Of a stretch of 64,000 bases of DNA, positions 11,212-23,310 are shown piece after piece. Every line of letters begins with the position of its first letter. Positions within the stretch are counted from its first letter, which is position 1. The translations under genes were made by a program, and so were the position numbers. This DNA comes from Trileptium ribeirensis (lineage: Eukaryota > Nematoda > Enoplea > Enoplida > Thoracostomopsidae), in assembly GCA_030248225.1 (NCBI GenBank), contig JASANE010028247.1, forward strand, positions 1-64,000, given 5' to 3'. The notes beneath the pieces were generated by a model. The model had not been told where the DNA came from. It was given only the letters and a program-made list of their open reading frames with translations, and searched no databases.

Positions 11212-11491
11212 TGAACGACTCGCCAGGTATTCGATTTTCAAGGTTTGCAAATGGATCGATTATTTGGTCCTGATCGTTAGTTCCAAGCGGAAAAACGTTC
11301 TGAGTATCAAACGGATTAAAATTTCCGGTATTGAAATCTGTTTGAGCCAAATTTTGCGAAATTACAGGCAGAGACCAATTCAGCGTCACTAAAACGAGAA
11401 GGCGGAATAGCTTTTGCGCCACGGCTGCTGCTGCGAGCCTATGTACCACAATTCCAGCGTTGTTCGATATGCAATAGCGACCTTCAGCCAT
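11212..11491 (-). CDS. NIDO-domain cell-surface protein (Mesh/K03H1.5-like), exon 1 with signal peptide
   Basis: ATG at 11489-11491 opens 93 codons that end in donor TTCA|GTAAGT, one base into the Lys codon completed by exon 2. Residues about 28-46 (KLFRLLVLVTLNWSLPVIS) form a hydrophobic signal sequence after a longer than usual 27-residue N-terminal region; cleavage near the following Q is likely. The remainder (residues 47-93) is Asn/Asp/Phe-rich, low-complexity and extracellular, leading into the NIDO domain. A TATA box lies 55 bp upstream of the ATG. The phase match of exon 1 to exon 2 and of exon 2 to exon 3 makes chance assembly unlikely. Confidence 0.85.
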
Positions 11492-11545
11492 ACCGACTTC
11501 TCAGATAACTGATCAATGGAGAAGATCGATAGCGCTGACCGATTG

Positions 11546-11552
11546 ATTTATA
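11546..11552 (-). promoter_or_regulatory. TATA box of the NIDO gene
   Basis: On the minus strand TATAAAT lies 55 bp ahead of the exon 1 ATG. Initiation about 30 bp downstream would leave a 5' leader of about 25 bases. TATA-like words are common in AT-rich DNA, so the evidence is positional. Confidence 0.4.
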
Positions 11553-11559
11553 CAAGACG

Positions 11560-13510
11560 TAGCAAATAAAATTTTATTACATGTTTGTAATTTAATTATA
11601 TGTTAATACCTCTGAAGCCAGTAGCTTATCATAAATAGTTTGCTGCCTAATTAACACAGCCCTCACTGAACCGATCAAACATGAAAATAAAAGCCATCCT
11701 AACTTCATTTCTAAACCCGAAATGTGTTGATTCGCCCTAAAGATATTTCGCTGCCAAGTACTTCAACAATTGCTGATGTCTTCAAAAATATAGTTCCAAT
11801 CCGGTCGCATCAACCAATTCTAGGTCACATTTACTTTATTACTTAGCTTAATAAGCCAGTTTAGTTATACGAGCATATATGTTTAAAACACATATGTAAA
11901 CATATGTTTGGTAATATATGTCGACAATTAAGAATACGTTATATGTATACATGTGTGTTATAAGTAACTGAATTCTTACAAATGTCGCTAAGAATAATGT
12001 TGAACAAACTTATTTGATTCTACGACATTTTAAAGATTAGTTAAGTTCAGAAATGGTCAAGATGCAAAGAAATGGCCTTGCCTCTGGTGAAACTCTAATT
12101 TTGTGGCAAACAGGGTCATTTGCTTTATGAAGAGGAGTATATAGAAGATGGAATTTTTATTTTGCAAAATTGGAGCACTGATCAAAAACCTATTGCCATG
12201 ATAGAACAAAGCTATATAAAGGTAGTGCATTGCTCAAAAAAGAACCAGAAGAGGCTGACCAGAGTAAACTTCAGCCTGGGTATCGCAGGTGTACGAGGCT
12301 GGTCAGATTTTTAACCAGAAACTTTCGTATTTGTCCCTAGCAAATCTATCGTCAGTAAGGTTTTTGGTCTTATACACATGTTTTTCAGTACCCCTAATTA
12401 CGCATAGCTAATTTTTCTTTTGCCAATTAAATATGGTAAGATTTCGTTCAAGAAGAGGTAGTACCCGGAGAGAAATACTTATAATATGCTATAAAACAAA
12501 GATATGGTATACTATAGTTGTTCGTTACGTCCAACTTCCGTAAAAACGCAATCAAAATTGTGCGCAGCTTTCTAAATATTCGAATGAAATGACTAGCACT
12601 ACGGAGAAGAGGGGGATAAAAAGAGATGAAATTAATGCCACTTGGTTCCACAGCTTCTACTCATCAGTGTGTAAAGAAATCTCACGAGACAGGTATAGCT
12701 GAATTCAGAACTTCAAGCGCTTCAAATATCACAGAACAAAACCTAATCTATATTTGATTGTTCGGCTGCAGAATGATGCGAAATATTGAGCTGAACAACT
12801 TATAGGCTACGGAGAAAGGAAGTAATAGCAGACGTATGACGTTAAGTTTCTTCATATATGTAGCAGTATTTTAGCGCATGATATCGATTTAAAAGCGTGA
12901 CAGTAAACGTTTGCGCGATCAAACGTCCCAAAAAGATTGGAAATTTTGTCATTTTAAAATGACCAAAACCTTATAACGGAAGGACATAGTATAGTTGCCT
13001 AGTAAAAAATACGACTTATTCATGAATCTTTGCTTTCATATTGCATTACATAGCTACATCAAAGGGCGATAAGTTCACATATATCTAAAAGTTTTCGTTC
13101 ATTTTTTCGCAATGGTGGAATTCTTGAAAACAAGTCATATACAAATGTTATATGAATATAACAATTTTAATTTTGCGCTTTGGATAAACAATTTGCCATA
13201 GCTAAACATGAACGAAATTGTTCAATGTATGTAACTTCAGTTGGATATATATAATTTTTCATGGAGTTAGTCATTAAAAATTTGTAGGTGTATCATCTTC
13301 CGAAAGAATGTGCTACATGTGAATATAAAAATAGTGCAAGTATAGAATAAACTGCACTTCTATGTCCTCAGCCGAACCCTTAATTCGAATTTAACGTTGA
13401 ATAAATTGATCTCCAGTAGTAAATGGATGTTAATTGATATAGCGAATATTTGCTCAAAATACGAATAACATTTGGAGAAACAGGTGCTAATTACTGTGAT
13501 ATGATTGACC
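11560..13510. other. Intergenic, no supported gene
   Basis: The frames at 12120-12314 and 12178-12333 (+) contain protein-like text but lack paired splice sites or a recognisable family. Nothing else is evident. Confidence 0.4.
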
Positions 13511-13514
13511 GTTC

Positions 13515-13760
13515 GTTAGGTAGCCTTTAACTATAACACATCTTGTTACTGGTGCAACTTATTTCACAACAATGCAGTGTATTAACTCATTTCGTTCAGT
13601 AACGCACTCTTGGCAGCGTATTGCTACTCATTTGCGTTGTAAAGAGCGTTAAAGATCCGATCAACTAAGTTATCGGTAGTTCAGTAGTTCTCATACACTA
13701 ACACCAAAGGCAGCGGTTCGAATCATCATGACGGCAAAAGATTAAACTCCAGTCTAAACA
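13515..13760 (+). repeat. tRNA-derived SINE-like element, copy 2
   Basis: The leader TTCGTTCAGTAACGC, GGCAGCGTATTGCTA and AAGAGCGTTAAAGATCC leads into a tRNA-like part with a degenerate A-box (GGTAGTTCAGTAGTT) and a good B-box (GCGGTTCGAATC) at about 13718. It aligns along its length with the next copy, about 300 bp downstream. Confidence 0.65.
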
Positions 13761-13809
13761 AAAACTGATAAATGAGGTAAAGGGTTAATGAAAATTTAGT
13801 GCACCGCTT

Positions 13810-14060
13810 GTATACCCATTTAACGCATTAGTTGCATATGTGCAACTTAATACAAAACAATGTAGTGCATTAACATTGTTCGTTCCGTAACGTACGTTTG
13901 GCAGCGTATTGCTATCCGCTCGCGTTGTGAAGAGCCTTAAAGGTCCAAGCCATTACATCGTCATAGCTCTGAGGTTAGCCATCACATCTGCAACGCAAAT
14001 GGCTCGGGTTCGAATCAAACTGCCGGCATCAGTTTGTTCAACGCCAGTCTAAGCATGCAT
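13810..14060 (+). repeat. tRNA-derived SINE-like element, copy 3
   Basis: Same order as copy 2: TTCGTTCCGTAACG, GGCAGCGTATTGCTA, GAAGAGCCTTAAAGGTCC, then A-box CATAGCTCTGAGGTTAG and B-box GGGTTCGAATC at about 14012. It is the best-preserved copy for the tRNA-like part. Copies 2 and 3 are in the same orientation and nearly adjacent, consistent with tandem duplication or nested insertion. Confidence 0.65.
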
Positions 14061-15221
14061 TTATAGTACTTTAAACCGTGCCGTATTCAGAGAACAAAAT
14101 TTTTGTAATTCCAAAGATTACAACGTATTTGTTATGTTTTACGGTTATGCTAAATATATAAACCGAACATCTAAATACCGACCTAAAAAACGTTTATTTC
14201 CACCATTGCATAATAGAGCTCTCAACTTTAAATAATTCTTTACAGTTAGCTTCCGAAATTCGCGCCTATGTGTATTCAGCTTATTAAAGATCGTTTTTGT
14301 GCGCAAGCAGCTGCAGGAATATTGTCCTAAAGTTTTATTCAGACCTTACTTATAGGATTTTTTAAATGCTAACGATCCTCTCGAAATCACACTTCTTTTC
14401 AAAAATTTCGAACTACTTGCGATATTTGTGGAAATCTTAAGTCCAAAAACCGTAGATTTTTTGCATATTTTAAAATAAGAAATTTTTATTTAACTTAATG
14501 AATTCGCTGTTTCTATCTGCTTATAAGTTGTGACTGCTCTTGAGTTGCCAGTGTCAAAACCTCGAAAAAATGCTCGAATTAAATCAAAGTAATTATAAAA
14601 TAGATACAAATGCTATACCTTTAAGGACTTGTGTTATGTATTGAATATGTAGAATTTTTGTATGCTATTCAATCAAGGTGGTAGACGCCACGCTTCCTAA
14701 AACGTAAACTTTATTCATCACAAAGACGCCAAGTTACATCGTATGATAGTTGTCAATACCTATTTTGTTTCCAAATGCTTTAACCGTAGTGTACCAATTT
14801 GAAGACGATGTGTTTTAGCCGTTGGGTTTACCATGGTAATAGCAGCTATTGTGCACAGCACAAACGTATGATTTATACTATCTGCTGATTCACCTGCACT
14901 TTCGGAGTGTGACTTTAGAGTAAACTAATAAAATCTGCAGCAATCTTCTTAATTTTTGAGGGATTGAGTACACTGCACAAACTTATCAGGTAGACTAACC
15001 GCTGATCCGCCTGGTTTTTCGAAAAATGAAACCTGAATTGTGGGCTGCATCCGTGAAATATTAACTTGTAGCCAGCTATTTACACTAGTGCGTTGTGGGC
15101 CGATAATAACATTATGGCCGCGCTAATTTATCAGGATTGAGATAATTACTACGTTTGAAGCCTCTCCAGGAAACGCACACAACAGTTCAAACGAGCCACA
15201 ATGTTATTCTGTAAACCTTAG

Positions 15222-15302
15222 TGACAGCGCGGCTTAGTGGGCCAGATTACAGTTCCACGTTTATCCAGGTTGTGTGTTCAACTCCTGGCTAAACCTGTAT
15301 AT
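15222..15302 (+). repeat. tRNA-like SINE head (second family)
   Basis: The segment GCGGCTTAGTGGGCC gives an A-box and GTGTGTTCAACTCC, about 35 bases later, a B-box. Spacing fits a tRNA-derived Pol III promoter. The leader does not match the 13.5-kb family. The 3' boundary is undefined. Confidence 0.45.
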
Positions 15303-15309
15303 ATGCACT

Positions 15310-18300
15310 TTCAATAGTTTTTGTGCCAAAAAAACAAATGGTAAACCTAAGATATAAAACATTATAGCACTTTAAAAAGCGATTGAAAACTTTCTTATTT
15401 CATTTGACCTACTGATGTAAATTTAAAAACTGGCAATTTTATAGGTCAAAGTGGAATCTACATATGTTAAGAAATATTAACAAGCAGGTTTATATGACCT
15501 TGGATAACAAAATAACAATGTTAAGGTTGAACATATAGCTTTTGATCAAGATATTTAATATTGCCAGAGCCTTGGCCCTGGCATAACCATTCACAAAAGC
15601 TTTGAGCAGATAGTCTACCTGGTTGGAAATAAATTACTTAAAATATTGCATAAGAGGCAACTAATAAGAGTACAATTGTGCTTTAGCCGGTGAATTCTAA
15701 ATTTGAATCTAGAACAAAATTTGAAATCTAGATTTGAATCTATAATTTGAAATGTTAAACTTGCTAAAATTGTATTGAATTGTAATACTAAAGTTAAAAT
15801 GGTTAATGCATAACGTTAGAAACTCTGATAATATCTATTTTGCTGAAGTTAAAAACAATCTTTAAACAAATTTTCATGGAATTTATAAATTTTAGGCTAG
15901 GAATATCATATTAGAAAAGTATATTAACAGTTTTTTTTCATTTTGGGGAGTTCGCTGTGGAAAGCAAAAAATACCAACAGAAATTAAAGCAGACGGAGCA
16001 CAAAATATTCACATGGTACCGGATCTGTAGTATTACAGGCTATGTGTTATCTTGAAGAACACAAGACATCTACATGACTATTGACAGCTCAAAATTCAAG
16101 TCGACGAGGTTAGGTATTACGGCGTAATTTTCTGTAAGCTATATACTCTTGTGTAAACAAACACGATAGCATAAGCTATTGCAATTCTATAATATAAAAG
16201 CATTGAAAGCAGTCCGTATTGTGCCAGTTAATGCTTCATTGGCATAGCAACGACAACAATTGTCCACTCGCAGCGGTCAAGTACTATGTAGTAGCATAAT
16301 GAGCTAAACTTTATCATTTGATAGCTTATACCTTTACCAACATTATGGCATAGGAGTCTACTAACTAATGCTCTAGTTCCATTTTAGCCGTACTTGAGAA
16401 GTCATGTTTTCCCAATTATCAATCAGATGCACCGGCGCAAATAAAACGGTTACGAGCGTACATTTTGGCCGATAGTATAGGTCGTACAGTTGCACGACTC
16501 ACTGTAAAGTTATTTATAAATAGTTTTTGTATATTGACAAAGACATATTTTTAGATAGAATTTAGGTCACTTTAGTTTGAGCCCATACACTGAAATTATT
16601 AGTATTGAAAGTACAGCATCAATTTCAGTATCGTAGGACTGAACTCTACGAACAGGGTCATAAAATTTTATTATAAACATATTTATGGGCAAAAACTAAT
16701 TTTTTTGAGATACAATTTTTGAGACTTTTGAAAACGTACCTTGAAAAACCATTTTCGATAGAAGTATAATTATACAAGCAGTTGAATAGCTCGGTTTACA
16801 AAAACGGTTGCAACATGTTATTTGATGAGGATATTAAGCCAGTTTGGGCATGATTTTATAGTCACTGCCTTTGGAACGGTACATAGACCTTTAGGTTTAT
16901 AGACATTTTTCTAAAAAATTCTAGTATCAAGAGCCATTATTAACTGAAAGACATCTGAAAAACTTTTTATGTGAAATTTCTCTGAGGGTATTTTCGGAAC
17001 TGCCTTTTGGAGGAAGAGCCTTATGAGTGAAATTATACTTACATTGATGTTATAGTTTCAAAGTTGACAATTTCTGGGCTGGCTAACCGAAGAACTCGAC
17101 AATATATGACAATTTTTCTTTCCTGTCAATTTGTTCTTTTAAATAGTGGATTTCCGTTATCAGAAAGAGCACAACTTATAACTATGGACCAAATAGCAGT
17201 TTAATAAAAACTTTGTATTGAGATTAAACATTAATAAGTTCAGAATTGTTACCACAGACATTCTGCGTGATTTACACGCATGTATTAGAGTTTTAGTTGA
17301 ACGCCTGATTAAGTACACATTATTCACACATTACATACACAAATTGTCAGCAAGTAACGAAATTCCAACTACGGTAGTAAGAGTAAAACTTACCTCACAA
17401 TTCGTAACTAACCAAGAAAATATATGGCACACTATATTTAATTAACCACGAAATTTTAAGGCCAACACCATGAAATATCCAATATTCGCATATACACTAT
17501 TTATGTCAATATTCTTGGTTCTAAGTCATTAATAAAATCTCCAAGTCTGTTTAAGTACATACTGTTACAAAAATACTTAAATTGAGTTGTTAGCGGGAGT
17601 TGGAGCACTATGGCCATTTAAATTGTGGTTACTTTTTGATCGAAGGCTATCTTTAGAGCCACAAAGTTTATTTCCGCGGTAACTAGTTTAATACTTCGCA
17701 ATACCAGACATAATTTTCAACATACCGTCTAATAATTGCGTGATAAGCTTGGATTGAACACAATATTGACAAAATTATGGGGATGCTGTCAAACACTGGC
17801 TGGAAAAATCACCAGGAAACAAATTTCAGCCTATTGATTACTTACATTTAATTATGTGTAATTTGCAGAAGGAATAATGAAGATATAATCTTAGTTGCTG
17901 GGACTAAACTTGATGATTTTCGTTAAGAAATAACAAATGGCAAGAGAGTTTTCGACAAAACGTCGGTTTCTATTTGCGATCTTGAGACATATTCAGCATG
18001 TCCAAAATATTAAAAAGTTAACTTTTGGAATCTATGACTAAAGTTCGAATTTTAGAGTTAAGCTGTGTTGTGTAATCCAATTACAGTTTTGAGAGTTGGG
18101 TTCCATGGATGTATATTAATCTATTGATAGATTTTAGTGAAAGAAACTAGAAGTATCAGATAACTTTAAGGTACGACGGACATAAATTTAATATTAGGCA
18201 TACGTTAAACGATACGTGTGCCACCGGAAAGAAACGGTAAAAAATTTTAACTAAATTTGCCACAAATCTGAAACACCGGGACCACTGGAAAAATATAAAA

Positions 18301-19200
18301 TGACACTGAACAAGATCCTCAATGATATCACAAATGAGAGATTTGACGTTACCTGCAATTTCGTACAGGTGAAATCAAAAATGTTGGATCGAACTGCTAA
18401 CAGATGTCAAATTTTAATGTTCTCGCTCACGTACGGAAGCTCGTGCAATCAAATGCATGATCACATACACACAAAATCTACATAGCATTGTATTAAAATG
18501 CACTTTAACAAAATTAAATCATTCCGCAAATAGTGTTGTTGCAAATAATATTATGAGCTTTACGTAACGTAAATTGGCCAAAAAGTTGATTTAACAGTAG
18601 AAATAAGATGAGATGTGGATTTATAAATACTAATTTACTCTGAGCTCTCTAGAACACATCAACAAAAACATTTTGAGAAACCGATCCAATCATGCGTTGC
18701 TTAGTTATAGCAATTAAAATGTACGCGGAGAATTATTTGCACAAGTCATGTAATCTTAAGTAAATGATACAAGGTCCTACTTCATACCGTAGTTATGAAT
18801 TCGCTCTAATTAACACAGTTGAGCAAATAACATTAAAGTGTCAAGATCACCACAAGCCGTAACAAGAACGGACGAGTCTGCAGAACAAACATAAGTTCAT
18901 TGCGTAAATCTAATTCTTTATTACATAGTAAATAATAACGGTAGAAGAGAGCTATATATACATTTTATGGTGGATATATCGGAAATATTAATGATATCAG
19001 CAAATTTACGTAATGGTGAATATAAAGTTTTGACACTGTTCGTTATTTGCTTCTAGCAAGTGTCGTTGCAAAGGAGGCCTATAGATACATCATGTAATGC
19101 ATATGTATCGATAAGGGGTAGGAGTTTACCTCCTAACGGTCGGATTCCCGCTCAGGTCAAACCTACCTTTTCCCTGAAGGCTCGACACAACCCCTAAAAT
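15310..19200. other. Intergenic AT-rich DNA, no supported gene
   Basis: I see no exon with paired splice sites and a convincing frame. A short open frame at 18300-18368 (+) ends at a CAG|GTGAAA donor but has no acceptor; its protein is too short to judge. The 15700-15760 text has short local repeats of AATCTAGA/TTTGAAATC. Confidence 0.4.
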
Positions 19201-19202
19201 TT

Positions 19203-19295
19203 TAGCACAATAGGATGGAAATAATATAATAATAATAAGGCATTTATAAAGCTCCCTTTTCGCTGATACCGTTGCAAAAGTGCTGGGTACGACAT
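19203..19295 (-). mobile_element. 3' tail of a CR1/L2-like LINE or a SINE using it
   Basis: On the minus strand it reads CACTTTTGCAAC, then a short spacer, GCTTTATAAATGCC and a (TTATTA)n tail. This matches the 3' end of the LINE at 21160-21960, which ends ACGCTTTTGCGAAAG, GCGTTATAAATGCC and (ATT)n. The upstream text to about 19080 is GC-rich and may be the same element. Confidence 0.6.
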
Positions 19296-20349
19296 AACAT
19301 TAGCATAACTTGGAGTGAAATTGTCGATATTGGGGAAAATTTGATCGCAAATTGGTTAAAATTATGCAACATTTTAGTAAAAGTGAGAAATATGTTCAAT
19401 GCCTAGAATTTCAAAGATTAACCCCCTCCCGAGAATTTCTTTCCAACCACACACACCACCTAAGCAGACAGAACATCGACGCTTATGACGTAACCACACG
19501 AGAATAGCATGTTTAAAATACACAAGTTTACTTGCTACCAAGTTATAAACAACATTGCTGCACCAGCTAAATCTCAATGAATTATGAAACAGTAAGTAAG
19601 GCAACAAATACCCAGCTCGATATGAGTACGATACCTCGAGCACCCCAAGATGCATAGATTTTGCCACATTCATTCAAATGCCCATTCGTTGACAATAATG
19701 TGCGCTGTATATAGGTACACTTTAACAAACATACACTTTTAATGTATTAAATGTCCGAAGCATAAGTGAAAGTATTCGTTTGGTCTATTTTAGTTAAGGA
19801 ATCAAAATATTTTTGTCGGCATTTGCACAATTCAAGCTGTATCTTATTTAAATTGGTGTCCAATACAATGTGTGAGTAAATTTAGGTGTGGACGTAGTTA
19901 CAGGTAAATGATTTTTGTTAACACTCGAAGACAAAAGCTATTTGAACTATAATGTTCGGTCTACAGACACAGAGCAGATATTGCCCAGTTGCTAAGCAAC
20001 CTTTTCACGCCCACTCGCTATTGAAATATTATTGTGTTTACCGCCCCAAATTAAGTTGAAAAAGTACTATGATAAATAGCCACTTTAAGTACACATTGGT
20101 TTACGTAAAATTGAAAAATTTGGCTACAGTTGATTTTAGTTTAATACATTTTCTCTGTGCAAATACAACTTAGCTGAATAATTTACAGTGACAGAGATGC
20201 AAAAAGGATTCTAAAGCACGAGTTTTAAATTAAGCAAAAATTACAGCAAGATGTGCGCACAAATATGCTTAAAATCGATTATCGGCTCCTATTTAGTATC
20301 AAACCTACTCGGAGTAGTAGAGAGGTCCTTTTATTTAATTAACTATGCT

Positions 20350-21155
20350 GATGTAGTTAATCTAAATTAATTTCGCGGTAAAACTATTATTTCAAGTTGA
20401 ACTCCTGTTTCGGGACGTTATTTGCACTTCGAATTTCAAATACGACGTAAAAGATTGCCGAATAAAGGCTGAACATTGTTTGTTCAGTTTAAGATGAAAA
20501 GTCTCCGCAAAACCTTGTTTTAACTTCGTAGTTTATAAACGAAATGCAACTTTCGAAACCTATTTCATCTCAATCCCTATTGTTTAGATCGCTTTGGCTT
20601 TAGGATCGCTGTTTGAAATTACTCGTATCTATTTGACTTGTTTTGATTCGGGTGGAATCTAGTGTAACATATAAAACAAGATGTCGCTTTAGCATGACGC
20701 CAGCAAAGGACACTATATGAAGTTTTAGTTATCTTTCTACGCGCATCTAGCAGTGGTTCCCGTATTACGAATAGTTAAACTACTTTGCTTGTGTGTAAAC
20801 ATTGATAGATCACTTATTCATTCTATATATAGCTATTCGGCTTCCGCAAAACAATGTCTCCAATGTTACAATTTCTGATATCTCGGAATCGGTTATCGAA
20901 AACTGATATTTGGAATTCAGTTGATCTCTGTTTTTTTGAAATTTAACCAAAATGTTTAATTCGGACATTGTGGTGAAGCTAATAGATATACCGACAACCG
21001 ATGAATCGCAGCTAAGCGGCTAGAACTTATTTATTAGATAGATAACAAACTTCAACGCTTGAAGAACAACTTCTCTGCAGCGGCTTTGATTATCACAGAA
21101 TTATTAATAGAAAGCACTTGATACCTGAAGCATTTAGTTATAGGTATAGGTACAA
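20350..21155. other. No gene seen
   Basis: AT-rich intergenic DNA directly upstream of the LINE fragment. The upstream reverse transcriptase domain of that LINE is absent, so the insertion is 5' truncated or internally rearranged. Confidence 0.4.
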
Positions 21156-21159
21156 TAAT

Positions 21160-21960
21160 AAGATGCGAACCGCATCTAAACTCAATGAGTCTAAAACCCA
21201 ACTAATGTACTTCGCCAGACGCCAAGGGCCTGCACCATCACTGCAAATTCGTACCGTCGCTATCGACCGTTCAGAAACGATCAAATTACTGGGCATCACT
21301 CTGACTGTCAATTGAGCCGCAGAGAACACATCACTACTCTGTCAGGTTATTTTGCACATGGCAATTACGGGAGATTAGCCGAATCCGGCGCCGCCTCGAC
21401 AACGACACAGCGCAGCTTATTGTGAGGACCTTCATAATGTCCTGTATTGACTATCGCAATGCACTATATGCATCTATGCCAAGCGACTACTCCACAATGC
21501 GGCAAGAGTAGCCTCTAGCACAAGTTATGGGAGCATATTCGTCCGATACTGCTAGAGCTACACTGGCTACCGTTCGAACAATGTGTCCGCTACAAAATAC
21601 TCTTGTTAGTTCGAAATGCTCTTCGCTACGAAACACGTGTGTATAATGCCGAGATGATAAATACGTCGTCCTCACCTCGTCTGGCGAATGGACAGTTCAG
21701 ATCGCCATCGCTAGAAACAACAGCTTCTGGTTCCTTGGCCCATCGGCTTGGAATAGCTTGAAGCAAACACTACGTGACAGTACTCTCGACGTGACAGAGT
21801 TTAGAGCAAAACTGAAGACTCACTTATTTTCCAGTTCGCCAGAGTGATATTACAAACTTGCTTCATTCTGACTATTGTATATTCTGACTATCTCTTGTGC
21901 TTTTTCAACGCTTTTGCGAAAGAGGCGCGTTATAAATGCCATTATCATTATTATTAAACA
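21160..21960 (+). mobile_element. CR1/L2-like non-LTR retrotransposon, 3' fragment (pseudogene)
   Basis: The frame at 21166-21312 encodes the end of the reverse transcriptase domain (KLNESKTQLMYFARRQG, IKLLGITL). Beyond a stop and frameshifts the C-terminal region continues: SCIDYRNALYASMPS at about 21440, ELHWLPFEQCVRYKILLLV near 21550, RSPSLETTASGS near 21700 and KTHLFSSSPE ending in TGA at 21845-21847. These match the 'LHWLPVxxRIxFKxLLLxYKAL' and 'FKxxLKTHLF' blocks of CR1/L2 LINEs. A 3' UTR of about 110 bp ends in an ATT-repeat tail. At least three disabling changes are seen, so it is inactive. Confidence 0.85.
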
Positions 21961-21964
21961 TACT

Positions 21965-22400
21965 TGGTCTTCTTATGATGTGTTAGCTGATAATGTCAAG
22001 CCTTCCGTTAGTTTTGTTTGAGCCAACACAATTCCAAACGCTTTACTACGTACGATAACAAAAACACATATTGAAAGAAACAAATAATGCATCGTAAATT
22101 GCAAAAATATATATTATATTGGACTTTAGTTGATAATACAAACGCAAAAAAAGACTGCGACTGTGTAAAGACATCAATAATTTATATATAAAAGGCTCTC
22201 TGAGTTCTGCTGCTACTAGAAAAGATGACTGAAAATTTGAAGAAACTCTTTAGAAGCATCTATTCACTAATAATACAAAAACAAACATAGTAGTTATAGC
22301 CGAGGACGTGAAAAACTTCGAAATGTCTCTTGCACAAAATCGAGTGCATAATGTAGATAATATGCTAAATATTGCATACAATATTTTTAGGGTAAAGCAC
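21965..22400. other. No gene seen
   Basis: AT-rich spacer between the LINE tail and a tandem repeat. Confidence 0.4.
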
Positions 22401-22401
22401 A

Positions 22402-22768
22402 GAGAAAAGGGTATTTTATTAAATTTGCAGCGTTTTCGAAACCCAAGACCGATTATTAAATTTTTTGTATTGAATTTGATACTACTTTAAAACAACGTGG
22501 GCTGCGATTTTTGATCAATTATTGCGAAAAGGGTATATTATTAAATTTGCGGAGTTTTTGAAACCGAAGACCTATTATTAAATTATTTATATTGAATTTG
22601 ATACTACTTTAAAACAACGTGGCCTGCGATTTTCGATCAGTTATTGCGAAAAGGGTATATTATTAAATTTGCGGAGCTTTCGAAACCGAAGACCTATTAT
22701 TAAATTTATATATTGAATTTAATACTACTTTAAAACAACGTGGCCTGAGATTTTCGATCAGTTATTGA
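22402..22768. repeat. Tandem repeat, three copies of about 121 bp
   Basis: Units begin GCGAAAAGGGTATATTATTA, run through CCGAAGACCTATTATTAAA and GATACTACTTTAAAACAACG, and end near GATCAGTTATT. Copies start near 22402, 22526 and 22647. Copies two and three are more alike than either is to copy one. Confidence 0.9.
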
Positions 22769-23193
22769 TGACATTAAATATTTTTGCCATTTATTTTGCA
22801 CCAGATAGTAGCAAGACAGCGCAGAAATAGCTTATAACAGGACCATGGGGAATGCGATTGTCAGCGATGTTACGACTCAGTGGACCAACGCATGATATCA
22901 CAGTCGAAGTGCAGTAAAATAAAGTAAAATTATGCATTAGGGCTATTCCACAAAAGGCTCTTTGTTGATGGAATATACTATACTATGCAAAGAAATCTGT
23001 TAAATTGGCTCAATATTTTAGTCAACGGATTCAATCCTGCTTATTCTTGTAGAACTCAAAGATTAAACAATAAAACTTGCGCTTATTACTAAGTAATTTC
23101 GAAGAGGAAAAATTTTACTCCAATGGCAAACACAAATACAGCGTACTTGCATAGCACTGCTGTAATCAATCGGCACCACAGAGACTATACATA

Positions 23194-23310
23194 GGTCATG
23201 TATGCCGTACTTGTGTTTTACTTTCAAATTACTGGATGATACTACTAACGATGTGAACTTGTATCTACATGAAGCCCACTCGCACGAAGAGCCCATGCAT
23301 ATCCACGGCA
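23194..23310 (-). CDS. Possible exon, unknown protein (weak)
   Basis: On the minus strand a frame reads YKFTSLVVSSSNLKVKHKYG and continues to a donor-like CAA|GTACGC, preceded by an acceptor-like TTCATGTAG. The composition is protein-like but the frame stays open past both splice sites and no family is recognised. It may be fortuitous; boundaries are approximate. Confidence 0.2.

Noticed and set aside
12178..12333. Plus frame with basic protein-like text ending RICP
   Set aside because: No acceptor or initiator fits, and an overlapping frame is equally open.
18300..18368. Short plus frame ending at CAG|GTGAAA, vaguely like an eIF4G MIF4G segment
   Set aside because: Too short, no acceptor, and the resemblance is only a few residues.
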